Source: AC-32 sp035518635
GTDB lineage: Bacteria; Actinomycetota; Thermoleophilia; Gaiellales; Gaiellaceae
DNA: 38,249 nt
NCBI GenBank assembly: GCA_035518635.1
Contig: DATIXI010000062.1
Coordinates: forward strand, 1 to 38,249
Direction: 5' to 3'
In this document: positions 8,646 through 17,050 of the stretch, piece after piece
How positions within the stretch are numbered: the first letter of the stretch is position 1
How the letters are laid out: the number at the start of each line of letters is the position of its first letter
The notes under the pieces: model-generated
The model's input: only the letters and a program-made list of their open reading frames with translations
Database searches by the model: none
What the model was told of the DNA's origin: nothing
Program-made: the position numbers and the translations under genes

Positions 8646-9892
8646 TGCAGGCTCCAGAGCAGCTCGGCCAGCTCCTCGACTCGGGTCTCCCGCGAGAGCC
8701 GCTGCCGCTGCTCGGGCGAGAGGTAGCCGTCGGAGAGCTTTCCGGCCTTCCAGCGCGCGTGGAGGCCCTGCAGAGCCTCGCGCAGCCCGCGCTCGTCGTC
8801 CGGCGCGACGACGATCCCGGCGCCGGTCTCGCGCACGAGGTCGGCTGCGGCCCCGTCCGAGGGCACCGCGGCCAGGATCGGCCGCTCGGCGGCCAGGTAC
8901 TCGAAGATCTTCCCGGAGGGCACGACCTTCCCGCGCCCGGCCGCCTCGGGCAGCAGCAGGAGGTTCGCCTCGGAGTCGCGCTGCAGCTCGAGCGCCTCCC
9001 GGTGCGGGAGATAGGAGAGCAGCTCGAGCCGGTTGCCGAGGCCGAGCTCCTCGACCCATTCGCGGTCTGCCGCCCGGAAGTCCCCGGCGAAGCGCGCGAC
9101 CACGTCGTCGAGGCCCGACTCGGCGAGCGCGGTCAGGAACGCGCGCGGGTTCCGCTGCCCGAAGAAGCTGCCGGTGTGCGAGATCCGGAAGCGGCCGCCA
9201 GGGTGATACTCGAGACCGGCGAAGTCGTCGAAGTCGCAGCCGTTCGGAATCACGCGCACGGGCCCGGCCGGGTCGTGCGCGCGCACCTCGTCTGCGATCG
9301 ACTCGGAGACCGCGACGACCGCGTCGGCCTGGCTCGCGACGAGGCGGACGACCCGCTCGAGCGCCTTCTCCTTCACGCGCACGGCCGTCTTCTCGAACCG
9401 GCGGTCGGCGTTCGCGAGCACGGCATCGCGCAGGTCCGCGATCCACGGGATCCCGGCGATGCGCTTGATCGCTGCGCCGATCATGTTCATCGAGTTCGGC
9501 GGGCTGGTCGTGATGACGACGTCGATCCCTTCGCTCTTCACGATCCGGACCGCGGCGGGCACGGCCGTCGGGAGCCAGGTCACGCTCGCATCCGGGAGCA
9601 GCAGGCGCCGGTAGGTGAGCTTCGCCTGCGCGAGCAGCAGGTCGGTGCCCGTGAGCCCGTGCATCTCCTCGGAGGGCATGCGCGCGCGGGGGCCGAGGTA
9701 GCGCGCGCGGTGGACGAACGCCTGCGTCGGCGAGCGCAGTTCCTCGTCGCGGTGGATCCACTTCGGGTCGTCGGGCGCGAGGACGTGCGTCTCGATCCCG
9801 AGCGCCGGCAGGTGCGTGGCCATCTTCAGCGGCCGCTGGACGCCGCCGCCGCCCGCCGGCGGGAAGTACATCGTCACGAGCAGGACTTTCAT
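8642..9892 (-). CDS. Glycosyltransferase family 4, WbuB-like
   Basis: 416 residues from ATG 9892, overlapping the previous stop by ATGA. The N-terminus MKVLLVTMYFPPAGGGGVQRP carries the glycine-rich loop typical of WbuB-like GT4 enzymes. Other landmarks are DVVITTSPPNSMNMIGAAIKR, IPWIADLRDA, ADAVVAVSESIADEV, VRVIPNGCDFDDF, then RISHTGSFFGQRNPRAFLTAL and the donor region VPSGKIFEYLAAERPILAAVP. The last matches the GKxxEYLAxxxPILA pattern of this subfamily. Its likely role is to transfer an amino- or deoxysugar onto the growing lipid-linked chain. The frame is open another 2 kb upstream through the neighbouring membrane gene, but the family sequence begins exactly at this ATG. Confidence 0.93.
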   Translation of the reverse strand: MKVLLVTMYFPPAGGGGVQRPLKMATHLPALGIETHVLAPDDPKWIHRDEELRSPTQAFVHRARYLGPRARMPSEEMHGLTGTDLLLAQAKLTYRRLLLPDASVTWLPTAVPAAVRIVKSEGIDVVITTSPPNSMNMIGAAIKRIAGIPWIADLRDAVLANADRRFEKTAVRVKEKALERVVRLVASQADAVVAVSESIADEVRAHDPAGPVRVIPNGCDFDDFAGLEYHPGGRFRISHTGSFFGQRNPRAFLTALAESGLDDVVARFAGDFRAADREWVEELGLGNRLELLSYLPHREALELQRDSEANLLLLPEAAGRGKVVPSGKIFEYLAAERPILAAVPSDGAAADLVRETGAGIVVAPDDERGLREALQGLHARWKAGKLSDGYLSPEQRQRLSRETRVEELAELLWSLQ

Positions 9893-11934
9893 CGCGTTCG
9901 GTAGAGAACGTACCGTCCGCTCGCCCAGACCCGCGGCAGGTCGAATCGCGTGTGCGGGACGCGGGTGCGGTCGACGAGCAGCCAACCCGCGCCGTAGCGG
10001 CGCAGCATCGAGAGCGGGCCGCCGTTGCGGAAGAAGCGCTGCTCGTCGCGGACGCGCAGGGCGGGGTGGTTCGCACGCGTGTCGCTGCTGTGCGTCGGAG
10101 GCGTCGAGTTGACGTAGACGGGCAGGAAGGCACCGAGCTCGTAGCCGGTCAGCTCGTCGGTGAAGACGACCGCGCCCTTGGGCAGGCGCTGGCCCAGCGC
10201 GCTCACGACGGCCGGGGACAGCGGTTGCCTCGCGCTCGCCGGCCGGCTCCAGTTCGCGTAGCCGTGGATCGCGACCGGGAGCACGAACAGGACGACGGCC
10301 GCGGCGGCGAGCGGCCCGTCCCGCTCGAGCCGCGGCAGGAGCCGGTCGCCGAACACGCCCAGGACGAGCGCGGCGAAGCCGGCGATGAACGCGAACCAGG
10401 TCAGCCACGCGGGCCCGCCGTGGCCCTGGCCGAACGGCCGGCCGAAGTCTCCCGGCACGAGCCGCTGGAGGACGATCCCCGCAGCGAGGGCGACCGGCAG
10501 CACCGCCCAGCGGAGCATCGCGGCGAGCACGAGCGCCGCGCCCGTGAGCGCGAACGCCTTCGGCGAAAAGCCCGCCAGCCTGCGTGCCTGAGAGATCGAG
10601 AGGGCGTCGGACAGGTGCGGGAAGACGAACGGGAAGAGCGTGAACACGAACGCGGCGAGCATCCCGCCGAGGACGAACGAGGCCCAGAGCCGCCGCCGCG
10701 CCAGCACCGCGAACGGCAGCAGCGCGAGGGTCGCCACGGCGACCGCTCCACCGCGCCCGTAGACGTCCGGCTTGAGCCGGTAGCTGTGGAGTCCGAAGAC
10801 GTCGAGCTCGTGGCGGTAGTTCGCGAACGCGCGTTGTACCTCGGACGGGCCCGGGTTGTGCGCGACCGTCTCGCGGACGATCGGCAGCAGCCACAAGGTG
10901 ACCGCGGCGGTCGGAATCGCGACCGCGGCGAGCGCCGCCGCGATCGCCGCGACGTCCTGGCGGGCCAGAATCGCGCGGGCGACGAGGAAGCCTGCGAGCA
11001 GGATCAGGACGAGCGCCGAGTGCGGCGGGTGGATCAGCGTCATCGCCCCGGCCGATGCCGCGACCGTCACGAACAGCTGCCAGGACGGCTCTCGCACGTA
11101 CAGGAAGACCAGCGCGAGCAACGCGGGCAGCACCAGCATCCGGCTCGCGTTGGCGGCAAGCGAGAGCGAGACGTACGAGCCTCCGTGCCCCGGGGCGAGA
11201 GCGAGCAACGCGAACGAGGCGAGCAGCGTCGAGAGCCCGGCCCAGTGCGAGCGGAAGAGCGCGACCCCCGACTCGTAGGTGAGCAGGAACGAGAGCGGCA
11301 TCAGCACGGTCGGCCCGTGCAACACGACCTGGGTGGGATCCACCCCCGCGAGCTTGCAGATGACTGCGAGAAACCCGTGCCAGAGGGGGAACGCGTAGCC
11401 GGGGTGCAGCCCGCCGTCCTTGTACTCGTCGAGCGTGCGCAGCGAGATCGAGTTGAAGTCGACGAGCTTGCGCACGCGCGCGAGGTGGAAGAACGAGTCG
11501 CCGCCGAACGCCGCGACCCACCAGAACCCGATCCCGACCACGGCTCCGAGCGCGAGGATCGCGAGGCTCCAGGCGGCGATCCTGGGCGGCGGGCGGCGCA
11601 GCGCGAAGGGCACCGCGCACGCACTCACGCCGAGCATCACGCCGAGCGCGAGCCAGATCGACCCGTGTACCGCGAACATGACCATCATCCCGACGGCGAG
11701 CGTCGCGAGGCTCCACGTGAACGCGGGAGCGAGCCCGCTGAGCCCGAGCGCACGCGCCACGATCGCTCCGGGGACGAGCAGGCACAGGATCGCCGCCGCC
11801 ATCCGGAGCCCGAGCCCGACCCCGGTCGCGGGCAGCAACCGCGAGAGCCCGAGCAGCAGCGGCGCGGCGAGCCACGCGAGCGGGAGTGCCCGCGGCTCTA
11901 GCTCCAGGCGGAGGTCTGCCGTCACCGAGCTCAT
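9889..11934 (-). CDS. Large polytopic membrane protein, DUF6541/GT-C-like
   Basis: 681 residues from ATG 11934, overlapping the upstream ATP-grasp stop by four bases. More than a dozen hydrophobic helices fill the first 540 residues, and the last 140 residues are soluble and probably face outside. Early loops contain FGGDSFFHLARVRKLVDF and GYAFPLWHGFL, acidic-aromatic motifs reminiscent of GT-C enzymes or the actinobacterial DUF6541 family, and the C-terminal part has VVFTDELTGYELGAFLPVYV. GT-C proteins use lipid-phosphate sugars on the outer face of the membrane. This may therefore add side-chain sugars after flipping. That function is inference, and only the membrane topology and the family resemblance are visible. 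Confidence 0.75.
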   Translation of the reverse strand: MSSVTADLRLELEPRALPLAWLAAPLLLGLSRLLPATGVGLGLRMAAAILCLLVPGAIVARALGLSGLAPAFTWSLATLAVGMMVMFAVHGSIWLALGVMLGVSACAVPFALRRPPPRIAAWSLAILALGAVVGIGFWWVAAFGGDSFFHLARVRKLVDFNSISLRTLDEYKDGGLHPGYAFPLWHGFLAVICKLAGVDPTQVVLHGPTVLMPLSFLLTYESGVALFRSHWAGLSTLLASFALLALAPGHGGSYVSLSLAANASRMLVLPALLALVFLYVREPSWQLFVTVAASAGAMTLIHPPHSALVLILLAGFLVARAILARQDVAAIAAALAAVAIPTAAVTLWLLPIVRETVAHNPGPSEVQRAFANYRHELDVFGLHSYRLKPDVYGRGGAVAVATLALLPFAVLARRRLWASFVLGGMLAAFVFTLFPFVFPHLSDALSISQARRLAGFSPKAFALTGAALVLAAMLRWAVLPVALAAGIVLQRLVPGDFGRPFGQGHGGPAWLTWFAFIAGFAALVLGVFGDRLLPRLERDGPLAAAAVVLFVLPVAIHGYANWSRPASARQPLSPAVVSALGQRLPKGAVVFTDELTGYELGAFLPVYVNSTPPTHSSDTRANHPALRVRDEQRFFRNGGPLSMLRRYGAGWLLVDRTRVPHTRFDLPRVWASGRYVLYRTR

Positions 11935-13028
11935 CTGCGGATCAGCCGCGCGAGCTGGACCAGAGCCGGCTTCGGGTCGTCGGCGGCGAAGACCGCATCG
12001 ACGTACGGCGGCCGCTGGACGGCCGGCCGCTCGCCGGCCTGCAGCGTGATCGCCCAGCGTCGGCGCCTGCCGTTCATCGACACCGGAGCAGGCCGCTCGC
12101 CCGTGAGGTCCTCGTAGGCGATCCGCGGCAGGTCGACCCCGCACGCGGTCGCGAGCCCGTGCCACTGCCACAGCCGGGGGTTGATCTCCATCAGCCGCAG
12201 CTCGCCGTCACGTGGGTCGCGCTTGAACTCGACCTGCGACAGGCCCACGTGCCCGACCTCGCGGAGAAGCCTCAGCCCCTGCTCGACCACGTCCTCGGCC
12301 CAGACCGCCTCCCCGACCCGGCACGTGCCGACCCCCGGCGGCGTCTGCCGCAGCTTGCGGCCGCAGAAGACCCCGAGCGCCTCGCCGTCGGCGGCGAGGT
12401 AGCTGCCGAGCGTGAAGAGCGTCCCGTCGCGGCCGGGAATCAGCTCCTGGACGAGCGGCCGGAACTCCTCGGCCTCGCCGTAGGCGCGCTCGACCTCCGC
12501 GCCGGTCTCGCAGCGAAAGGCCTGGCGCCCGAAGCGGCGCTTGAAGCCCTCCGTCGAGGACGGCTTGACGAGAACCGGGTACCCGAGCTCCTCCGCCGCC
12601 GCCTGCGCCTCCGCGGCCGAGGCGGGCGCTTCGGTGCGGGGAACCTCGATCCCGGCCCTCCGCGCAGCGGCGAGCTGCTCGCGCTTGTCCTGGATCCGTG
12701 ACAGCACCTCCCACGGAGGGAACGGGTAGAGAAACCGGTCGGCGAGGCTGCCTGCTGCCCGGGCGATCGCGTTCAGCGGCTCGTCGTGCGTCGCGAAGAC
12801 GGGCGCCGGCGCGGCGAGCGTCTCCCCGAGCTCGGCGAGGAACGAGACGAACGCCTCCTCGTCCTGCGGGTCCGGGCAGAGCACCGGCTTCGCGTAGCGC
12901 GAGCGGAAGCCGAGCGCGCTCTGCCGGTGGTCGAGCGCGAGCACGGGCACACCCGCGCGGCCGAGCGAGCGGATCGCGGCCAGCCCGTTGACCCAGCCGA
13001 CGTCGACGACGAGCGCCGTCGGCCTCAC
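11931..13028 (-). CDS. ATP-grasp ligase (COG3919-like), paralogue 2 of the locus
   Basis: 365 residues from GTG 13028, overlapping the upstream GT2 stop by four bases. The N-terminal domain starts MRPTALVVDVGWVNGLAAIRSLGRAGVPV. The ATP-grasp core has DKREQLAAARRAGIEVP at 114-130, the ATP-binding K155 in VLVKPSSTEG and the metal ligands E281/N283 in LRLMEINPRLWQW. The C-terminal FAADDPKPALVQL element matches that of the ATP-grasp gene at 5078, showing that they share an ancestor, while their substrate loops differ. Both should form acylphosphate intermediates and join them to amines. Its position between a GT2 and a membrane glycan protein argues for a carboxylate-amine ligation on a sugar or lipid-linked glycan. 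The substrate is not known. Confidence 0.88.
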   Translation of the reverse strand: MRPTALVVDVGWVNGLAAIRSLGRAGVPVLALDHRQSALGFRSRYAKPVLCPDPQDEEAFVSFLAELGETLAAPAPVFATHDEPLNAIARAAGSLADRFLYPFPPWEVLSRIQDKREQLAAARRAGIEVPRTEAPASAAEAQAAAEELGYPVLVKPSSTEGFKRRFGRQAFRCETGAEVERAYGEAEEFRPLVQELIPGRDGTLFTLGSYLAADGEALGVFCGRKLRQTPPGVGTCRVGEAVWAEDVVEQGLRLLREVGHVGLSQVEFKRDPRDGELRLMEINPRLWQWHGLATACGVDLPRIAYEDLTGERPAPVSMNGRRRRWAITLQAGERPAVQRPPYVDAVFAADDPKPALVQLARLIRR

Positions 13029-13981
13029 GCGGGCGGCTCCAGCAGCTCCGGCACGCTCGACCCCGCCAGCCAGCGCGCCGCCTCCTTCGACGTCTGCCGC
13101 CGCTCGCCGCGGAAGACGAGCGAGCGCAGCCGCATCGACGCGAGCAGCAGCCGCCGCGCCCGCTCTGCCTCGCGCGGCCCGTGGTGCTTCGCCATGAAGC
13201 GCAGGTGCCCACGCAGCTGCTCCCGGTACATCGACCCCCAGTTACGCGCCGTCGTGGCACCTCCCACGTGGACGAACTCCGCCTCCGGCGTGAACAGCAC
13301 CTTCCAGCCCGCCTGCCGGAAGCGGTAGCACCAGTCCGTCTCCTCGCTGAACATGAAGAAGTCCTCGTCGAAGAGCCCTACGGTATCGGCGGCCTGCCGG
13401 CGGACGAGGAGGCAGGCGCCCATCAGGAACTCGGCCTCGCGCACCTCGTCGTGCGCGAACCGGTAGCCGTAGAACGCGTTCAGCGCCCGCGAGCGTGGCG
13501 CGAGCTTGCGCAGGAAGAAGTACTCGGTCGCCAGCCGCCAGAGCGTCGGGAAGCCGCGCACCGAGGGCTGGAGCGAGCCGTCCGGGTTGAGCAGCCGTGG
13601 GCCGACCACCGCTGCCTCGGGGTGCTCTGCGCCGAACGCCGCGAGGCGCTCGACCGCGTCGCCGACTGCCCAGGCGTCCGAGTTCAGCAGCAGGAAGTAG
13701 TCGCCCGAGGCGATCCGCATCCCCGCATTCGAGCCCGCGCCGAGTCCCCTGTTCTCCTGCTCCAGCAATCGCGCGTCGGGGAAGCGCTCGCGCACGAGCT
13801 CGACCGTCCCGTCGGTCGAGCCGTGGTCGACGACGATCGTCTCGTGGCCGCCGACGCTCTCGAGGCAGCGCTCGACCCACGGGAGACCGTTGTAGGTGAC
13901 GACGACGACCGAGACGGCGCGCGCCACGCGATCCTCGGGCGAGGCGAGTGACACGTCAGCTCGGCGGTAGCTGCGGGGCAT
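13025..13981 (-). CDS. Family 2 glycosyltransferase (rhamnosyltransferase-like)
   Basis: 318 residues from ATG 13981, overlapping the preceding gene by 26 bases. A GTG at 13954 (protein starting VSLASPEDR) would give a near-perfect junction and is a real alternative. The GT-A core is clear: VSVVVVTYNGLPWVERCLESV, VDHGSTDGT, NRGLGAGSNAGMRIASGDYFLLLNSDA with the NSD metal motif, then EAEFLMGACLLVRRQAADTVGLFDEDFFMFSEETDWCYRF, the ED-hydrophobic-x-x-R signature. This pattern is typical of WbbL-like rhamnosyltransferases, which are soluble or membrane-associated and act on lipid-linked acceptors. Rhamnose specificity is a guess from similarity. Confidence 0.92.
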   Translation of the reverse strand: MPRSYRRADVSLASPEDRVARAVSVVVVTYNGLPWVERCLESVGGHETIVVDHGSTDGTVELVRERFPDARLLEQENRGLGAGSNAGMRIASGDYFLLLNSDAWAVGDAVERLAAFGAEHPEAAVVGPRLLNPDGSLQPSVRGFPTLWRLATEYFFLRKLAPRSRALNAFYGYRFAHDEVREAEFLMGACLLVRRQAADTVGLFDEDFFMFSEETDWCYRFRQAGWKVLFTPEAEFVHVGGATTARNWGSMYREQLRGHLRFMAKHHGPREAERARRLLLASMRLRSLVFRGERRQTSKEAARWLAGSSVPELLEPPA

Positions 13982-14939
13982 CGTTCGGGGCGAAGACGCC
14001 GCGCACCGTCTGCCAGGCGACGAGCAGCGCGCCGGGGAGCGCCAGGGCCAACGTGACCATGAAGAAGATGAACCCGGTCGCGAAGGCCTTGTCGGCGTCG
14101 ACGCCGAGCCTGCCGAGGAAGCTGACGAAGAACGTCTCTCGCACCGCGATCCCGTTGATCGAGAACGGGACGAGCAGGACGAGGAAGAGCAGCGGCCCCA
14201 TCACGTAGTACGGCCTCGGCGAGAGGTCGACGCCGACCGACTTCCCGGCGAGCCAGATCGCCAGCACTCGCACCGCCTGGACGGCGAGCGTGAGCGCGAA
14301 GACCCCGGCCAGCAGATCCGGGTGGTCCCGGTAGGAGTGGAGCCCCTCGTAGGCCGCGCGGATCGGCCGGTCGAGCCTGACCTTGCGCAGGAGCGGGACC
14401 GTCCAGGCGAGCACCGGCCGGGCGCGCCGAGAGAAGAGCGCGATCGCGAGCACGATCGTCGCGAGCACGAAGAAGAGCTCGATCCAGAGGTACGGGCCGA
14501 TCGGGTAGTGGCCGACCGCGAGCAGGAAGCCGACCGCCGCGAGGGCGAGCGTGGCCGAGCCGCCGAGCGCGCGCTCGAGCAACACCGAGGCCGCTACCGG
14601 GCCGCCCTGGCCCTCGTGCCGCCGCGCGGTCTCGTAGATGCGGACCGCGTCGCCGCCGACGGCGGTCGGGAGCACCTGGCCGGCGGTGTACGCGACGAAG
14701 TACGCGCGCACGAGCCAGGAGAGCCGGTCATGGATCCCGCGCACGCGCAGCAGCCGCCCCCACCGCCAGGCCATCGGCCAGACAGAGAAGACCATGATCG
14801 CCACCGCGCCGAGGAAGTACCAGCCGTTCGCGTTCGCGAGGACGTGCAGGGTCTCCCCGACGTTGATCTTCCAGAGGATGTACGCGGTACAGAGACCGGT
14901 GACGACGAGCGTCGTGAGAATCCGGGTTCGTTTGTTCAT
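13956..14939 (-). CDS. LPG-synthase transmembrane domain protein (UPF0104)
   Basis: 327 residues with seven to eight membrane helices. It belongs to the lysylphosphatidylglycerol synthase TM/UPF0104 family, the flippase-like half of MprF without the catalytic domain. The hallmark is AGQVLPTAVGGDAVRIYE (about residues 91-108), together with LLVPFSINGIAVRETFF in the C-terminal half. Standalone members are frequent in glycan and glycolipid clusters and are thought to move lipid-linked substrates or support GTs. Here the gene follows the ATP-grasp at 14946 by six bases, as second gene of the operon. The ATG at 14939 gives a normal KRTR positive start before the first helix. Confidence 0.88.
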   Translation of the reverse strand: MNKRTRILTTLVVTGLCTAYILWKINVGETLHVLANANGWYFLGAVAIMVFSVWPMAWRWGRLLRVRGIHDRLSWLVRAYFVAYTAGQVLPTAVGGDAVRIYETARRHEGQGGPVAASVLLERALGGSATLALAAVGFLLAVGHYPIGPYLWIELFFVLATIVLAIALFSRRARPVLAWTVPLLRKVRLDRPIRAAYEGLHSYRDHPDLLAGVFALTLAVQAVRVLAIWLAGKSVGVDLSPRPYYVMGPLLFLVLLVPFSINGIAVRETFFVSFLGRLGVDADKAFATGFIFFMVTLALALPGALLVAWQTVRGVFAPNDAPQLPPS

Positions 14940-14945
14940 CGAGGT

Positions 14946-16058
14946 CTACGCGAACGCCTGGGCATCGGCCGCGCGGAAGCGTACGTATTCGGCGGCCCGC
15001 GTCGCCCGCTCGAGAGCCTCGGCGCTGCTGTCGCCCGTCGCGAGCACCGCGCCTGCGCGGTCGGATCCCCCGTAGACGCGGCACCACTCGATCCCGGGCG
15101 AAGCCTCGGCCTCCTCGAGGCCGTCGGCGCCGCCCGAGCCGGTGAGGAAGAGGACGCACGCTCCGCCGACCCGCCGACGGAACCGCAGGCGCCGCTCCGA
15201 GATCGGCTCGCCGAGCGCGGCCGCGAGCGCGAGCCCGTTCAGGTCGACGCCGAGCGCGGCGCGGCAGAGCTCGGCCTCGTGGCCGCCGCCGGTCCGCGCC
15301 GAGAGCCCCTGCACGCGCGGCCCGTCCGCGCCGATCCGCAGCTGGGTGACCGAGGCCCCGTCCTCGATGCCCAGCGCCTCGACCGCCTGGCGCGCGACGG
15401 CCACCGCTGCGTCGGCGTGCCCGCTCTCCCAGACGTGCGTCAGCGGCGCGCGGTCGGTCACGGTCAGCGCGTGGAAGACCCCGGCGCGAGAGAACGCGCT
15501 GACGGTCACGACCGGCTCCTCGGCCACCTCCTCGACGAGGCAGAGCCCGACCCTGGACACGCGCAGCGCAGCCTTCACCGCAGCGCGCAGCTCCCGCGAC
15601 GAGCGGACGAGCGCGCGGGCCCGGCTCCCGTGCCGGTCCGGCGCGCGCACGAGGCACGGCACGCCGATCACCTCGTCGGGCCGGGTGACGACCTTCCAGC
15701 CGGTCTGCGGGACACCCGCCTCCGCGAAGCGCTCGCGCTGGCGGAGCTTCGAGGTCGAGAGCAGCGCGGTCTCGGGCGAGATCGGATGCGGCAGGCCCAG
15801 TCGCGCGGCGATCCGGGCGGCGGGGCCCACCGGCCAGTCCGCACCGGGAGCGGCCACGCCGTCGATCCGCTCGGCCTCGGCCAGGCGCTCGAGCGCGGGC
15901 TCGTCGTCGACGGAGACGATCGCCCGCCGGTCGGCGTAGCGGAAGCCCGGCGCGCGCGCGTTGCGGTCGACCGCGATCACGAACAGACCGCGCTCACGCG
16001 CGGCGACAAGCAGCCCAAGCTGGCCTGCGCCGGCGCCCAGGACGAGCAGACGCTCCAT
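14946..16058 (-). CDS. Divergent ATP-grasp-fold protein, probably degenerate active site
   Basis: 370 residues from ATG 16058, the first gene of the minus-strand glycan operon. The N-terminal Rossmann part (MERLLVLGAGAGQLGLLVAARERG) and overall order fit the carbamoyl-phosphate-synthase-like ATP-grasp group, ending in ARTGGGHEAELCRAALGVDL. The active site is altered. The usual ATP-binding lysine is Arg138 in CLVRAPDRHGSRA, and the glutamate and asparagine of the E-x-N metal site appear as Gly251 and Ser253 in VQGLSARTGGG. It may bind nucleotide without ligation, act as a regulatory or structural partner of the other three ATP-grasps, or use other residues. Transcription probably starts at a GACAAT -10 element (16067-16072) eight bases before the ATG. 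Confidence 0.8.
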   Translation of the reverse strand: MERLLVLGAGAGQLGLLVAARERGLFVIAVDRNARAPGFRYADRRAIVSVDDEPALERLAEAERIDGVAAPGADWPVGPAARIAARLGLPHPISPETALLSTSKLRQRERFAEAGVPQTGWKVVTRPDEVIGVPCLVRAPDRHGSRARALVRSSRELRAAVKAALRVSRVGLCLVEEVAEEPVVTVSAFSRAGVFHALTVTDRAPLTHVWESGHADAAVAVARQAVEALGIEDGASVTQLRIGADGPRVQGLSARTGGGHEAELCRAALGVDLNGLALAAALGEPISERRLRFRRRVGGACVLFLTGSGGADGLEEAEASPGIEWCRVYGGSDRAGAVLATGDSSAEALERATRAAEYVRFRAADAQAFA

Positions 16059-16183
16059 CGAACTGCATTGTCGCGACCGGAGGCGACGGTGCGGTCTAAA
16101 CGGCCGCACCGGCAGAGCCGGCACGGCCGCCATGGTCGGCGTCGCGAGCGAACGCCTCTACGCGCCGTCTGCGACAATGTCTT
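16059..16183. promoter_or_regulatory. Divergent promoter region with mirrored GCGACAATG boxes
   Basis: The 125-base gap between the divergent ATP-grasp (start 16058, minus) and eIF2B-like gene (start 16184, plus) carries the same 9-mer on each strand: minus-strand GCGACAATG at 16066-16074 and plus-strand GCGACAATG at 16171-16179. In both cases GACAAT lies 5-8 bases before the start codon, where a -10 element would place transcription at or next to the first codon, so both messages are likely leaderless. No good TTGACA-like -35 was found at 17 bases on either side. The mirrored boxes could instead be a shared regulator site. Confidence 0.5.
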
Positions 16184-17050
16184 GTGGCCACGATCCTGGG
16201 TGAGCGGGTCGAGGAGCTGCGGCTCGACCGCCGCCACGGCGCAAGCTGGATGGCGCGGCGAGCGGTGGAGGCGCTGGTCGACGTCGCGGGGCAGGACGCC
16301 ACAACCGGCGAGGAGATGCTGGCCAACCTCGTCGCCGCCGGCCGGAAGCTCGCCGGAAGCCGCCCGGGCGTCGGCGCGGTCGCCGGCGCCGTCGGTCGGC
16401 TGCTCGCCGCGGCGAAGCGGCACGAGCAGCTCGAGCCGGACCAGCTGCGGCAACTGATCGGCGAGGAGGCCGAGGGCCTGATCGAGGGCCGCCGACGCGC
16501 GGCCGCCTCGATCGCGATCCAGCTCCAGGACCGGCTCTCGGAAGCAGTCGTGCTGACGCATTCGGCGTCTGCGACCGTGCGCGAGGCGCTCGTCCACTCA
16601 CCGCCAGAGCGGGTCATCTGCACCGTGTCGTCGCCGCAGGACGAGGGGCGCGTGTTCGCTGCGGACCTCCGCGCGGAGGGGCTCGACCTCGACCTCGTCG
16701 AGGACGCGAACGCGCCGGCCGAGCTGCAATGGGCCTCGCTACTGCTCGTAGGCGCCGACACCGTGTTCCGCTGTGGGACGCTCTGCAACAAGGCGGGGAC
16801 GCGGGTCCTCGCCGAGGCGGCCGCCACCGTGAGCGTGCCGACGATCGTCGCCTGCGAGGTGATCAAGCTCGCGCCGATCGAGGCCTCGGCCGTGCGCGGG
16901 CTGAACGCCGAGGAGCTCGACCTGACACCGCCCGAGCTGATCGACTCCATCGTGACCGAAGAGGGCGCGTATCCCGCTTCGGAGATCCGCGCCCTCGTCG
17001 ACAGAACGCCGTTCTTGAAGGAGGGCTATGCCCTCCTGAGCAGCGGCTAG
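16184..17050 (+). CDS. eIF2B/ribose-1,5-bisphosphate isomerase-like protein
   Basis: 288 residues from GTG 16184. An N-terminal helical half (EMLANLVAAGRKLAGSRPGVGAV and on) precedes the Rossmann-like domain with ICTVSSPQDEGR, LLLVGADTVFRCGTLCNKAGTRVLAEAA and VPTIVACEVIKL. The GAD-x-x-x-x-G-x-x-x-NKxGT and V-P-x-x-V-x-E/K signatures are those of the family that holds eIF2B-alpha, methylthioribose-1-phosphate isomerase and archaeal ribose-1,5-bisphosphate isomerase, which isomerise phosphorylated aldoses to ketoses. It is most like the short archaeal-type members, but the substrate is uncertain. The stop overlaps the convergent MFS gene at 17047-17050 (both stops inside ctag). It may act on a phosphorylated sugar or in nucleotide salvage. 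Confidence 0.8.
   Translation: MATILGERVEELRLDRRHGASWMARRAVEALVDVAGQDATTGEEMLANLVAAGRKLAGSRPGVGAVAGAVGRLLAAAKRHEQLEPDQLRQLIGEEAEGLIEGRRRAAASIAIQLQDRLSEAVVLTHSASATVREALVHSPPERVICTVSSPQDEGRVFAADLRAEGLDLDLVEDANAPAELQWASLLLVGADTVFRCGTLCNKAGTRVLAEAAATVSVPTIVACEVIKLAPIEASAVRGLNAEELDLTPPELIDSIVTEEGAYPASEIRALVDRTPFLKEGYALLSSG

Noticed and set aside
8642..11875. A 1077-residue minus-strand frame that could suggest a membrane protein-GT4 fusion
   Set aside because: The first two thirds are an out-of-frame reading of the membrane protein gene. GT4 family sequence starts exactly at ATG 9892.
9952..11901. A 649-residue plus-strand open frame opposite the large membrane protein and GT4 gene
   Set aside because: It is rich in Arg, Glu and Pro without hydrophobic core patterns, lies antisense to clear genes and reflects the GC bias of codon third positions.
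14322..16457. A 711-residue plus-strand open frame across the LPG-TM and ATP-grasp genes
   Set aside because: It spans two recognised minus-strand genes and the divergent promoter and enters another frame of the eIF2B-like gene. It shows no domain and has low-complexity composition.
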